Notes: generated by a model not told the origin, from the letters alone. Positions 7,817 to 16,793 are shown, counted from the first letter of the stretch. The stretch is 64,000 bases of DNA from Pseudomonadales bacterium (GCA_019634925.1 JAHCAL010000001.1:372001-436000), one strand, 5' to 3'. Translations and numbers: made by a program.

Positions 7817-9814
7817 ATGAGCGGGCATCCGGGGGCGCGGTGCGGGAGCTTAATGGCGGCCTGCTTGCTCGTGGCCTGCGGGGCCATCCCGGGCGCGGCC
7901 GCGTCCGTGACCGCGGACGATCTCCTGGTGGTCGACTGCGCGCTGCCCGGGCAGATCCGCCAGCTCGGTCGCTCGACCACCTACGTGGCGCCGCGTCAAC
8001 CGGTGAGAACCACGGCCGCCGACTGCCGCGAGCGTGGCGGCGAGTACGTGGTGCCGGGGCGCGCCGATCTCGGCAGCGCGCTGGTGGTCTGGATGCCGCA
8101 GGCCCAGGCCGGCGACGCCGAGGCCCAGACCATGGTCGGCGAGCTGTTCGAGCGCGGCAGGGGCATCGAGCCGGACTACGAGGCCGCGGCGCTGTGGTAC
8201 CGGCGCGCCGCCGACCAGGGGTTCGCGCGGGCCCAGGTGAACCTCGGCAACCTGTTCGAGCGGGGCCTCGGCGTGCCCCGCGATCCGCTCCAGGCGCTGG
8301 CCTGGTACCGCCGCGCCGCAGGACTCCCCGACGCGGTCGAACTGGAATCGGTGCCGGACGTGGCCCCGCTGCTCGCGGACCGCGACCGCCGGATCGAGGC
8401 GCTGTCGGGGCAGATCCGGCAGCTCGAGGCGGAGTCGGCCGCGCTGCGCGCCGAGCTGGAGGCCGCCCGCGCCGCCCTGGAGGCAGCCGAATCCCGCGCG
8501 GACCGCGCGGACGCCGGATCCGCAGCCGCCGACGCGCTGCGCGTGGAACTCACCCGTTCGACCGCGCTGCTCCGGGAGCGCGATGCGGCACTGACCGCGC
8601 AGCGCGAAGCCGCGGCGGCATTGCTGGCCGAGCTGCAGGCGGCGCGTCCCGGCCCCGCCGCGGACACGACCGCGACCGCGGGCACGACGGCGGCTGAAGC
8701 CGGCGCGAGTGATCCCGGGTCGGCGGGACTCCTGGCGGGCCCGGAAATCTCCATCATCGAGCCGCGGACGACCGGCACCCGCGGGCTGGTAAGGATCGAC
8801 GTCGCAGCCGCGGCCGCATCCCAGCAACTGGTGGGCCGGGTCCACGCGCCGGCGGGGCTCCTCACCCTGACGGTGAACGGCACGCCGGTCACGCCCAACG
8901 CCGCGGGTGTGTTCTCGACCCCTATGCCGGTCGGGTCGGTGCGCACCGCCGTACACGTGCTGGCCATCGACCAGCAGGGCAAGCGCGCAGACCTCGAGCT
9001 CGAACTGGCGCCGGCAGCGGCCGTCAATCCCTCCGCCGTGGCGGCCGCGCCGATCATCCGTGGCGGATATCACGCGCTGCTGATCGCGAACAACGCCTAC
9101 CGGCACCTGCCGAATCTGAACTCCCCGATTCCCGACGTCGAGCGCATCGACCGGATATTGCGGGAGCAATACGGCTTCAGTACCCGCGTGCTGCACAACG
9201 CCACCCGCTACGACACGCTGTCCGCCCTGAACGAACTGCGGGCGCGCCTCACGCCCGACGACAACCTGCTGATCTACTACGCAGGGCACGGGGAACTCGA
9301 CCAGGACAACATGCGCGGCCACTGGCTGCCGGTCGACGCGGAGTCGGACAGCACCGCCAACTGGCTGTCCAACGTGGACGTGACCGACATCCTCAACGTC
9401 ATCCGGGCGCGCCAGGTACTGCTGGTGGTGGACTCCTGCTACTCGGGCACCCTGACGCGCTCGAGCCTGACCCGCCTCGAAACCGGCCTGACGCCCGAGG
9501 AACAGGCCACCTGGCTGCATCTCATGGCGACCAAGCGGGCGCGGGTCGTGCTGACCTCCGGCGGGCTCGCGCCGGTGCTGGACTTCGGCGGCGGCGTCCA
9601 CTCGGTGTTCGCGCGGGCATTCATCGAGGCGCTCGAGACCAACGAGGATCTGCTGCTCGGCCGCAGTCTCTACCAGGCCGTGGCGGCGCGCGTCGCCCAT
9701 GCCGCCGCCGGCTACGACTTCGAGCAGATTCCCCAGTACGCACCCATTTCCCGAGCCGGCCACGAGTCCGGCGACTTCATCCTGCAACCGAGGAGGCCAA
9801 AGCATGTCCAGTAA
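7817..9814 (+). CDS. Sel1-repeat/coiled-coil protein with C-terminal caspase-like (C14) peptidase domain
   Basis: 665 residues with an N-terminal export signal (LMAACLLVACGAIPGAAA; a lipobox-like VAC is possible). Order: two Sel1-type repeats (about 95-170, AAALWYRRAADQG and ALAWYRRAAG), a long alanine/glutamate coiled coil (about 185-275), a linker with an Ig-like strand region (about 310-395), then a caspase-hemoglobinase domain (about 415-650). The catalytic dyad is visible: His491 in YYAGHGE and Cys541 in DSCYSG. Prokaryotic relatives (orthocaspases) cleave after Arg/Lys or Asp. An exported caspase-like peptidase in an outer-membrane operon suggests envelope processing or signalling. The last codons overlap the start of the VgrG-like gene. 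Confidence 0.85.
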   Translation: MSGHPGARCGSLMAACLLVACGAIPGAAASVTADDLLVVDCALPGQIRQLGRSTTYVAPRQPVRTTAADCRERGGEYVVPGRADLGSALVVWMPQAQAGDAEAQTMVGELFERGRGIEPDYEAAALWYRRAADQGFARAQVNLGNLFERGLGVPRDPLQALAWYRRAAGLPDAVELESVPDVAPLLADRDRRIEALSGQIRQLEAESAALRAELEAARAALEAAESRADRADAGSAAADALRVELTRSTALLRERDAALTAQREAAAALLAELQAARPGPAADTTATAGTTAAEAGASDPGSAGLLAGPEISIIEPRTTGTRGLVRIDVAAAAASQQLVGRVHAPAGLLTLTVNGTPVTPNAAGVFSTPMPVGSVRTAVHVLAIDQQGKRADLELELAPAAAVNPSAVAAAPIIRGGYHALLIANNAYRHLPNLNSPIPDVERIDRILREQYGFSTRVLHNATRYDTLSALNELRARLTPDDNLLIYYAGHGELDQDNMRGHWLPVDAESDSTANWLSNVDVTDILNVIRARQVLLVVDSCYSGTLTRSSLTRLETGLTPEEQATWLHLMATKRARVVLTSGGLAPVLDFGGGVHSVFARAFIEALETNEDLLLGRSLYQAVAARVAHAAAGYDFEQIPQYAPISRAGHESGDFILQPRRPKHVQ

Positions 9815-10847
9815 CGCGAGCGGTGCCACGTCGATGACAGGCCTGCGACCCTTGGGTCGCCGCACCAGCTCCCGGCAACCCAAGGCGCTCATCGCCGCCG
9901 GGCTGCTCGCGACGGCACTCGGCCTCCTGGCGGCGACGCCATTCCACCCCGCGATCGGCGCGGTCCGGGAGAGCGCGCCGCGCGAGGCCACCTGGCTCAG
10001 GGCTCAGGGGTACGACGCGCCGACGGCCGCGGCCGAACTGGCCCGCTCAGGCATCGACCTGCCGCTCGCCGTCGCGCGCGTGCTGGCGGCCGCCGACTAC
10101 GTTCCCGAAGACATCGACCGGGTGTTGACGGCCCGTTACCGGCTGGCCCGCACCGAAGCGATCGAGACGGTGCGGCGCGCGCTCTTCGAGCACGGCGAGA
10201 TCGCCGGAACCGCACCGCTGCGCCGGACCCTGTGCTACGCGTCCGATGGCCGCCTGCTCGCCTGTCCGGTGGCCGAATCGACCGCGCCCACGTCGTCTGA
10301 CCCGGCCGTGGCCGCGCTCGCCCGGCAGGTCGATCTGATCGCGGCGGCCGCCCACGACACGATCGCCCGGCAGCAGTTCCGCATCCGCGACCTCGAGCGG
10401 GTTCAGGCGACCAGCCCGCCGCCGACCGCGGGCGGCAGCGTCACCGGCGACCGCATCGCGCTGGTAGGCGGCAGCGACCATCTGACGACGCACGGGGCGC
10501 GCCTCGACTTGACCGGCACCAGCCTGCACCAGACCGTGCAGCAGAATCACCTGATGGAGACCAAGGGCAGCCGCCACCTCACGGTGGGCAACGAGCACCG
10601 CATGCGCGCGGCGTCGCGGACGATCGTGGAATCGGGAACCGAGTTGCTGCTCAAATCCGGCGCCACGCTGGTGCTCGAGTCGGACATGCAGATCTCGCTC
10701 AAGGTCGGCGGCAACTTCATCACCATCGACAACACCGGTATCTGGCTGGTCGGCAACAGTATCCGCAACAACCAGGGCGGCAGCGCGGGTTCCATCGGTG
10801 CCGCGGCACCGTTGCGGCCCGACGTGCCGCTGCTGCCGGCGCCATGA
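9804..10847 (+). CDS. Orphan VgrG-spike-like protein with N-terminal membrane anchor
   Basis: 347 residues; ATG 9804 is preceded by AGGAGG at 9791-9796. One hydrophobic segment (about 28-46) serves as signal peptide or anchor. A helical region (about 60-210) contains a cysteine pair (CYASDGRLLACP). From about 215 the sequence becomes a repetitive triangular-helix pattern resembling the C-terminal needle of VgrG: LKVGGNFITID, then a GIWLVG strand and a glycine-rich NNQGGSAG turn, matching the usual G-F-I-x-I-D / G-I / N-x-G-G-S end. The gp27/gp5 core of VgrG is absent and no other type VI genes are present. It ends the operon. Confidence 0.6.
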   Translation: MSSNASGATSMTGLRPLGRRTSSRQPKALIAAGLLATALGLLAATPFHPAIGAVRESAPREATWLRAQGYDAPTAAAELARSGIDLPLAVARVLAAADYVPEDIDRVLTARYRLARTEAIETVRRALFEHGEIAGTAPLRRTLCYASDGRLLACPVAESTAPTSSDPAVAALARQVDLIAAAAHDTIARQQFRIRDLERVQATSPPPTAGGSVTGDRIALVGGSDHLTTHGARLDLTGTSLHQTVQQNHLMETKGSRHLTVGNEHRMRAASRTIVESGTELLLKSGATLVLESDMQISLKVGGNFITIDNTGIWLVGNSIRNNQGGSAGSIGAAAPLRPDVPLLPAP

Positions 10848-10993
10848 GCCTGCGGACGAGCCTCGGCCAGTACGCATCGAGATAGAGTCGCCTTCTGACG
10901 CTGCGATTGATCCCGCCGGGTCGCAAGATGTTGCCCGACGATCGCGCAGAGCGGGGTTGGCAGCCTGCGTGAGCACAAGGCGGAGCCCCACGC

Positions 10994-11911
10994 TCACGTG
11001 AGCGTACGCTGCAACCTGCACTCGGCCCGGAAGTCGTAGTTCAGCCCTGGCACATCAGCGCAGTCGGGCCAGCGATCGGTCTCGACCCAGTAGGCGACGA
11101 GCCCGAGCCGTGCGCACAGGCGCACGAACCGCCGGTCGGCGATCAGCGCGCGGTTCGCCGCCACGAAGATCACCGCAGGCGCCCAGACACCTGCGCGCAT
11201 TGGGGCGCCGGCTTCGAACAGGTGCGCGAACGATGCACGTTCCACGTAGTCGAATGCCTCGTCCGTCGCGCCCATCGCGTGCAGCTGGGCTAGGTCGGCG
11301 AGGGCCACCCGCCGATCGCGCGCGAACCTGACCGCCATGCGGTCGCGGTGCGCCTGCAGCATCTCGGGATGTGGCGCCCGTCGCCCTTGCTGCGCCGCGG
11401 CGAACGCCAGGAAACGCGCGTTCACATGACCGTGCCGACGGCTCGTGTCGATCAGCCTGTCAAGCCGTGCCCAAGCGCCGGCGTTGGCTGCATCGGCGAT
11501 CGCTTCGGCTGCCAGCGCTTCGACCTCGGGCCAGTTGGCGAGGGCTTGATCCCACAGCGCGAGCGCCTCGGCGAGGCGGCCCACCTCGGCCAGGAACTGG
11601 CCGGCCAGGTTGAGTACCTCCGGGTTGTGTGGTGCGGCCGCCGTTTCCGCCGCGGCGGCCGTCAGGCCCGGGAAGCGGTCGCGGTCGGAACGCCGCAGGC
11701 AGACCACCCGGCGCATCGCCAGCTCCGCCCAGGCCGGCGCGAAGCTCGGCGCCGCGGCGTCGTGCCAGTGCGGCCAGCACTGCATGACGCGGGGTTCGAG
11801 GAGCAGCGTCTCCGCAGCGCAGATCACTTCACGGGTCGAGGGCCGCACTCCAAGTCCACCCAGCGGGAAGTCCGCGAGGTTCGCCAATGCCCCGGTCGAC
11901 GAATGGGCCAT
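10994..11911 (-). CDS. TPR-like helical repeat protein, unknown function
   Basis: 305 residues, no signal peptide, rich in alanine helices of tetratricopeptide character (NLAGQFLAEVGRLAEALALWDQAL). The C-terminal YWVETDRWPDCA motif followed by a conserved-looking cysteine resembles the tail of TPR modules attached to CadC-like regulators, but no winged helix is present here. It lies seven bases downstream of the monooxygenase gene on the same strand and is probably co-transcribed with it. The 146 bp between it and the caspase operon contain only a weak hairpin. Confidence 0.55.
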   Translation of the reverse strand: MAHSSTGALANLADFPLGGLGVRPSTREVICAAETLLLEPRVMQCWPHWHDAAAPSFAPAWAELAMRRVVCLRRSDRDRFPGLTAAAAETAAAPHNPEVLNLAGQFLAEVGRLAEALALWDQALANWPEVEALAAEAIADAANAGAWARLDRLIDTSRRHGHVNARFLAFAAAQQGRRAPHPEMLQAHRDRMAVRFARDRRVALADLAQLHAMGATDEAFDYVERASFAHLFEAGAPMRAGVWAPAVIFVAANRALIADRRFVRLCARLGLVAYWVETDRWPDCADVPGLNYDFRAECRLQRTLT

Positions 11912-11918
11912 GTCACCT

Positions 11919-13856
11919 TCAGGCGCGCAGGTAGTTTTCCGGCTGCAGTTCGTGGGTGAGCTGCCAGTAGGCTTCGAAGCTGAACGGCGAGTTGTTCACC
12001 ACGTTGCCCTGGCTGTTCTTGTACCAGCTCTGCACGCCCGGGTGACCCCACGCGAGCGTGCGGCTGATCGCCTGAACCTGCTCGTTGTACGCGTCGTTGA
12101 CGTCCTCGCGCACTTCGAAGGCGCGGATCCGCTCTCGGATCATATGCGCCAGGCAGTTCATCACGTAGTGCACCTGGCACTCGGTCTGATAGATGATGCC
12201 GCCGCCGTGGACGATGTTGGTATTCGGTCCGTACAGGCAGAACAGGTTCGGATAGTCGGGCACCGTGACGCCCTTGTACGCGCGCGGATAGTCGCCCCAG
12301 CGCTCCGCGAGCGACGTGCCGGAGCGCCCGACCACTTCCATCGGCCACAGGAACAGGTTCGACTTGAAGCCGGTGGCCACCACGATCGCATCGACTTCGT
12401 GCAGCCGGCCGTCCACGGTCGCCACGCCCTGTGGCGTGATGCGCGCGATGCCCGTGGTGACCAGCTCGACGTTGTCGCGCGCGATGGTCGGGTACCAGTT
12501 GTTGTCGACGATGAGCCGCTTGCCGAACACGGGGAAGTCCGGCGTGCACACGGGCGCCAGGTCCTGGCGGTTGCCGAGCTGTTCGCGGATGTAGGCTTCG
12601 AGGGACGCGCGCAGGCCTTCGTTGACTTCGTTGAGTGATCGCTCGGGCGTCGGCCAGGCCGGGTCGGCGACCACTGCCGGCCAGGTCCGGTCGGCGAAAC
12701 CGAAAATGGTGCGCGCACGGTGCCACTCGCCGTAGTAGGGGATGTGGTTCAGCGCCCAGATCAGGCCTTTCTCCACCGGCCGGTAGTAGTCGCGGTTCGG
12801 CGACACCCAGTGCGGCGTGCGCTGGAAGACGCTCACGTGCGCGGCGATCGCCGCGGTTTTCGGCAGGAGCTGGACCGCGCTGCAGCCGGTGCCGATCACC
12901 GCGACCCGCTTGCCGGCCAGGTCGACGTCGTGACGCCAGCGCGCCGAATGGAACAGCGGGCCGGCGAACGTCTCGAGCCCCTCGATATCGGGCATGTTCG
13001 GCCGGTTGAGCTGGCCGACCGCACTGATGACGGCATTGGCCGACAGTGTCTCGCGCCGGCCCGCTGCGTTCGTCACCTCGACGTACCAGCGGTGTTCGTC
13101 GCTCTGGTAACGCATGCGCTCGACGTTGGTACTCAGGCGCAGCGAGTCGCGCAGTCCGAACTTGTCGGTGCAGTGCTCGAAGTACGCCTGCAGTTCGTCG
13201 CGCTTCGAGAAATAGCCCGACCAGTTCGGATTGCGCTCGAACGAGTACGAATAGAAATGATTCGGAGTGTCCACGCCGCAGTCGGGGTAGGTGTTCTCGT
13301 ACCACGTGCCGCCCACCGCGGGATTCTTGTCGAGCATGGTGAACGGAATGCCCGCGTCCTTGAGTTTCTTCGCCGCACAGATGCCGGACATGCCCGCACC
13401 GATCACGATGACGCTGAAGTCCGCGACCGCCGACCCCGCGAGCGCGGCCTGCAGCGGCTCCCGCCACTGCGCATCGCGGTCGACGAAGCCGGTCTCCTCC
13501 ATCAGCATCTTCGCGAATTCGGCGCCCACCGGTTCCGCGACCGAAAAAGACATCCGCTCGATCATCTGCTCAAGGGTGGGCGGTGGCGGCAGCGCCGGCT
13601 GCTCGTCGCGCACGCGCGTGAGTACCTCGAATGCACCGGCCCGGATCTCTGCCGCGATCTCCTCCGAATAACCGCCGGAATCGTCCGGGAACAGACTGCC
13701 CTCGGGTGCGACGATCGGCGCCGGCTGGTAGCGTGGCGACAGCCAGCGCGGATCCCCGGTCAGGTGCTCCAGCACCATCAGGATCGTGGGCAGGTTGACG
13801 TCCTCGAGCGCCTGGCGCAGGTCTGCGTCGTTGCCCGGAATGGTGATTCTCGGCAT
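11919..13856 (-). CDS. Flavin-containing Baeyer-Villiger monooxygenase
   Basis: 645 residues; the ATG at 13856 follows a GGGGGAGA Shine-Dalgarno. After a 140-residue N-terminal extension, two Rossmann motifs appear: GAGMSG (153-158, FAD) and GTGCSA (322-327, NADPH). The Baeyer-Villiger fingerprint FxGxxxHxxxW is intact (F297, G299, H303, W307), although the residue after Trp is Arg rather than the usual Pro/Asp. Such enzymes insert oxygen next to a ketone carbonyl to make esters or lactones. The extended N-terminus resembles the steroid/cycloketone monooxygenase subgroup. The substrate is not readable from sequence. Confidence 0.88.
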   Translation of the reverse strand: MPRITIPGNDADLRQALEDVNLPTILMVLEHLTGDPRWLSPRYQPAPIVAPEGSLFPDDSGGYSEEIAAEIRAGAFEVLTRVRDEQPALPPPPTLEQMIERMSFSVAEPVGAEFAKMLMEETGFVDRDAQWREPLQAALAGSAVADFSVIVIGAGMSGICAAKKLKDAGIPFTMLDKNPAVGGTWYENTYPDCGVDTPNHFYSYSFERNPNWSGYFSKRDELQAYFEHCTDKFGLRDSLRLSTNVERMRYQSDEHRWYVEVTNAAGRRETLSANAVISAVGQLNRPNMPDIEGLETFAGPLFHSARWRHDVDLAGKRVAVIGTGCSAVQLLPKTAAIAAHVSVFQRTPHWVSPNRDYYRPVEKGLIWALNHIPYYGEWHRARTIFGFADRTWPAVVADPAWPTPERSLNEVNEGLRASLEAYIREQLGNRQDLAPVCTPDFPVFGKRLIVDNNWYPTIARDNVELVTTGIARITPQGVATVDGRLHEVDAIVVATGFKSNLFLWPMEVVGRSGTSLAERWGDYPRAYKGVTVPDYPNLFCLYGPNTNIVHGGGIIYQTECQVHYVMNCLAHMIRERIRAFEVREDVNDAYNEQVQAISRTLAWGHPGVQSWYKNSQGNVVNNSPFSFEAYWQLTHELQPENYLRA

Positions 13857-13963
13857 GGTCTCCCCCTGTCGTTTACTGCCGGCACATCCCGGCTTGTAGC
13901 GCGCCCGGCGCATGGTGTCCGTATGCCCGAACGCCGCGCAGTCCGCAAGCCCACCCTGCCAAG

Positions 13964-14143
13964 ATGGCAGTGCTCGAATGGGAAGAAGTCGACGATCGCG
14001 TCGTCGTTCGCAGATCCGGCCTGTTCTCGTCGACACAGGTGCAGGAAGCGCTGTTCCCCGATGGTGTTCCTGAGCGGCGATCGCTCGAGGAGCTGAAGGA
14101 GGGCATTCGCAAGCACCTCAGGAAGCGGTATGCGGGCGGTTGA
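13964..14143 (+). CDS. Small VapB/AbrB-like antitoxin
   Basis: 59 residues, acidic N-terminal half and basic C-terminal helix (SLEELKEGIRKHLRKRYAGG). The RSGLFSSTQVQEALFPDG..RSLEELKEGIR pattern matches the toxin-binding half of antitoxins paired with PIN-domain toxins. The PIN gene starts inside its last codons (14-bp overlap), the usual order of VapBC modules. Because the toxin is decapitated, this antitoxin is now an orphan. Confidence 0.6.
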   Translation: MAVLEWEEVDDRVVVRRSGLFSSTQVQEALFPDGVPERRSLEELKEGIRKHLRKRYAGG

Positions 14144-14340
14144 TACGAACGTATTGGTTCGGCTCATCGCGAGGGACGACGCCAGGCAATTGCATGCGGC
14201 CGAAGCGTTCGTATCGAACGGCGCCTGGGTATCGCCATTGGTACTGGCTGAGACGACCTGGGTGCTCGATTCGGTCTATTCCCGTTCGGCCAGACAGATC
14301 GCGACCGCGGTGGAAGTGCTGCTCAATCATCAGCAGTTGG
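14130..14340 (+). pseudogene. vapC: VapC-type PIN-domain toxin, 3'-truncated
   Basis: The first ~70 residues are a good PIN domain: AVDTNVLVRL with the first catalytic Asp (D5), the ETTWVL helix with the conserved Glu, and helices through VEVLLNHQQL. Homology stops there. The frame then runs into antisense of the neighbouring SDR, so the remaining acidic active-site residues are missing and the toxin should be inactive. The truncation coincides with loss of the SDR C-terminus from the other side, marking a deletion junction near 14335-14350. Confidence 0.75.
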
Positions 14341-15061
14341 CGAAGCTGGATTGGTCGGACAGCAGCCATTCGATGGCGTCAGCCACTTCATGTGATTCGC
14401 CCAGCCGGTTCATGGCGCTGTGGCGGGCCAGGATCTTCTCGAACAGCGTGGGTTCGGCCTCGACATAGGGGTCGACCATTTCCGAATGGCAGTAGCCGGG
14501 ACAGAGCGCATTCACCCTTATGCCCTGGCCGGCGTAGTCGATGGCGGTGGTCCGGGTCAGGCCGATGACGCCGTGTTTGCTCGCCGAATAGGCCGCATGA
14601 CCGATGTCGCTGCCGGAGAGGCCGGCGATCGACGCGATATTCACGATCGTGCCGCCGCCGCTGGCGAGCAGCGCCGGAATCTCGAACTTCATGCTCATGA
14701 ACACGGCGTTGAGGTTGGTGTTGATCGTGGCGCACCAGTCCTCTTCGCGGATGTCGGCGACTGCAGTGAACACCGGGCCCGCGATACCAGCGTTATTGAC
14801 CGCGCCGTCGAGTCGTGCGAACCGCGCGATCGTGATGGCCACCATCGCCTCGACGTCGGCGCGGGCGGTGACGTCGGACCTGATGAAAAGTCCGTCGCCG
14901 CCCGCGGCGGCGATCCGGTCGAGAACTGCCTGACCCTGTTCCTGCCGGCGTCCGGTGATGGCGACCCTGGCGCCTTGTGCCGCCAGGGAAACCGCCAGGG
15001 TGGCACCCAGTCCGGAGGTGGCGCCGGTAATCAGGACGACCTTGTTCTCGATGCTGGTCAT
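14330..15061 (-). CDS. SDR family oxidoreductase, C-terminally clipped
   Basis: 243 residues from ATG 15061. The cofactor motif TGATSGLG (near residue 10) and NNAG are present, and the active-site Tyr/Lys is AYSASKHGV. The normal SDR end after LLSDQSSF, usually a TG-x2-DGG segment of about 15 residues, is missing and replaced by ANC-stop. The break is at the VapC junction. The C-terminal tail helps shape the subunit interface in SDRs, so activity is uncertain. It runs in the same direction as the SDR upstream, 96 bp away. Confidence 0.75.
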   Translation of the reverse strand: MTSIENKVVLITGATSGLGATLAVSLAAQGARVAITGRRQEQGQAVLDRIAAAGGDGLFIRSDVTARADVEAMVAITIARFARLDGAVNNAGIAGPVFTAVADIREEDWCATINTNLNAVFMSMKFEIPALLASGGGTIVNIASIAGLSGSDIGHAAYSASKHGVIGLTRTTAIDYAGQGIRVNALCPGYCHSEMVDPYVEAEPTLFEKILARHSAMNRLGESHEVADAIEWLLSDQSSFANC

Positions 15062-15157
15062 GGAATGGTCCCCGTCAACAGGCCAACGCAAGCGTTACAA
15101 AGGTTCCTTGTCCCGCGCGCACACGTGGGTGACTGTCGGAATGCCGTGCCTGGCCGC

Positions 15158-16036
15158 TCAAGCCTCCTTCAACGGTGGCTCCAGGAACGGACCGAGATCC
15201 ATCATCACGTCGCTTCGGACTCTCTCGACGAAGACAGCGTCGTCCGGGTGACCCCAGCTCTCGTTGAAGCGCTGATCGCCGGTGTTCAGGCGATAGCCGA
15301 GGAAGATCAATGCGTCCGGGCCGATCGGGTGATGGAATCGATCACTGCCCCGTTCGATCAGCTCCCGGAATTTTTCCGAAACCAGGGATGGCGGTGCGTC
15401 TCCCTGCGACGCGAATCCGAAGAGCGCCATCATGCGCCGGCCGCTGGGATAGGCGAAATCCGGGTTCGGCCGTGGCAATTCCGTGGTCGCCATCGGGGTG
15501 TGGATGATACCCGGCGCAACCACGTACACCTTCACGCCGAACGGATACATCTCCTGAGCCAGGCTATGGCTGAGTCCGTCGAGCGCGTGCTTGGAACTCG
15601 CGTAGGCACCCGACGCGCCGGTCGCGATTTTACCGGCTACAGAGCTGACGTTGATGATCGTGCCGCAACGGCGCGCCCGCATCGACGGAACGACCGCCTT
15701 GCAGCAGCGCACCACGCCGAAGAAGTTGGTGTTCATCACTTCTTCGAACCTGCCCAGTTCCTCGTCTTCCACCGCGTTGTAGCTCAGGATACCCGCGTTG
15801 TTGATCAGCACGTCGACGTCGCCGACACCTGCGAAGACGCTTTTCACCGACGCCGTATCGTTTACGTCGAGCGCGTGGACGGACAAGTGGAGCCCCTCGC
15901 GTCTGGCGATCGCGCCGAGGTCCGAGGCCGCAGGCCTGCGCATCGTGGCAATCACTTCGTGACCTGCCCGGGCCAGGTGCAGTGCCGCGTCGTAACCGAT
16001 TCCCTTGCTGGTGCCCGTGATCAGAACTCGGGACAT
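15158..16036 (-). CDS. SDR family oxidoreductase (complete)
   Basis: 292 residues, classical short-chain dehydrogenase. Cofactor loop TGTSKGIG at 8-15 directly at the N-terminus, NNAG near 86-89, catalytic YASSK, and a C-terminal extension of about 60 residues rich in aromatic and charged residues. Substrate unknown. It sits between the deleted kinase-like gene and the clipped SDR, all on the minus strand, likely remains of one catabolic operon. Confidence 0.85.
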   Translation of the reverse strand: MSRVLITGTSKGIGYDAALHLARAGHEVIATMRRPAASDLGAIARREGLHLSVHALDVNDTASVKSVFAGVGDVDVLINNAGILSYNAVEDEELGRFEEVMNTNFFGVVRCCKAVVPSMRARRCGTIINVSSVAGKIATGASGAYASSKHALDGLSHSLAQEMYPFGVKVYVVAPGIIHTPMATTELPRPNPDFAYPSGRRMMALFGFASQGDAPPSLVSEKFRELIERGSDRFHHPIGPDALIFLGYRLNTGDQRFNESWGHPDDAVFVERVRSDVMMDLGPFLEPPLKEA

Positions 16037-16085
16037 TGCGAGTATCTCCTTGCTGTAGGGTGATCAGACGCAGCGAGGGCGCGCG

Positions 16086-16565
16086 TCATTCGAGCAGTTC
16101 CTGCACGCGCTGCAGGCAGCCGTGATCGCGCATGGCCGCAAACGAACGCTGAGCGCCCACCTCCCAGAGGCTTTTGTTTCGCGCGCCCGCGGATCGGTCG
16201 GCATCGATGGCAGCCGCAGGATCGGTGCGGAACACGTTGTCGTCGGCGAACAGTCCGTAGAGTTTCGGCGTCCGCATGGAAAGCGTCGGGGCGAGGTCGC
16301 GGAAGAACCGGACTTCCTTGAGGTAAGCGCCTGAGGACTCGGCGTTCTGCCGATTCGCCTCGATCGAGTGGGGGAACCTCAATACCAGCGAAGCGGGCGC
16401 CGCCGGGGCAAGTGCGGCGTACCGGATATGGTGGGGCTTGTAGGCGTCAGCGAGGTTGCCGCCTTCGAGGAACGTGACCCGATAGTCGGCGACATTGGCG
16501 CCGAGAATTCCCGAGAGCAACGCCAGCCAGACCTCGTCGATCGACCGCGGGAATCCAGCCGTCAT
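16086..16565 (-). pseudogene. Phosphotransferase (ecdysteroid/aminoglycoside kinase-like) with internal deletion
   Basis: 159 residues. The N-terminal ~110 residues read as the first lobe of an EcKinase/APH-like phosphotransferase: FLEGGNLADAYK, a VLRFP strand that would carry the ATP-binding Lys position, then EVRFFRDLAP and TPKLYGLF. The catalytic loop HGDxHxxN and the DFG-like DxQ motif are absent, and the sequence jumps to a C-terminal-looking helix (RSFAAMRDHGC). Family members are usually 330-380 residues, so an in-frame internal deletion is likely. Confidence 0.5.
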
Positions 16566-16793
16566 GGCGCGCCGCCTCGTGGCGCTGAGCAGGATGTCGA
16601 TCGTGGGCGCCTGGAGGTTCCCGGGCCATGGTCCGCACACGACGGTTTGCCGATGATTTACCGATGGTCTTGACCACGCCGCAGCGTCAGCGCCATTATC
16701 GCGCCAACCCGGAACCGCTTCAGAGCGGCACGAGAACGCTGAAACAGCTATGCGAGGAGCGGCGGGCCCGGCGCATCGAAACCCGTAGCGATC

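Noticed and set aside
7850..9991. A 713-residue minus-strand frame antisense to the caspase gene
   Set aside because: Composition is a shadow of a GC-rich coding strand (Arg/Gly/Ala/Val-heavy, no domains), and the plus strand has intact motifs.
10967..10998. Hairpin GCGTGAGC / GCTCACG as a terminator of the caspase operon
   Set aside because: Only a 7-bp stem with a 17-nt loop and no T-run; too weak to call.
14331..14341. The string CAGCAGTTGGC shared by the junctions at 14331 and 56088, considered as a recombination site
   Set aside because: Both copies are normal coding for Gln-Gln-Leu in the truncated genes; an 11-bp match in such DNA can be chance, and no inverted-repeat or integrase-core pattern is present.
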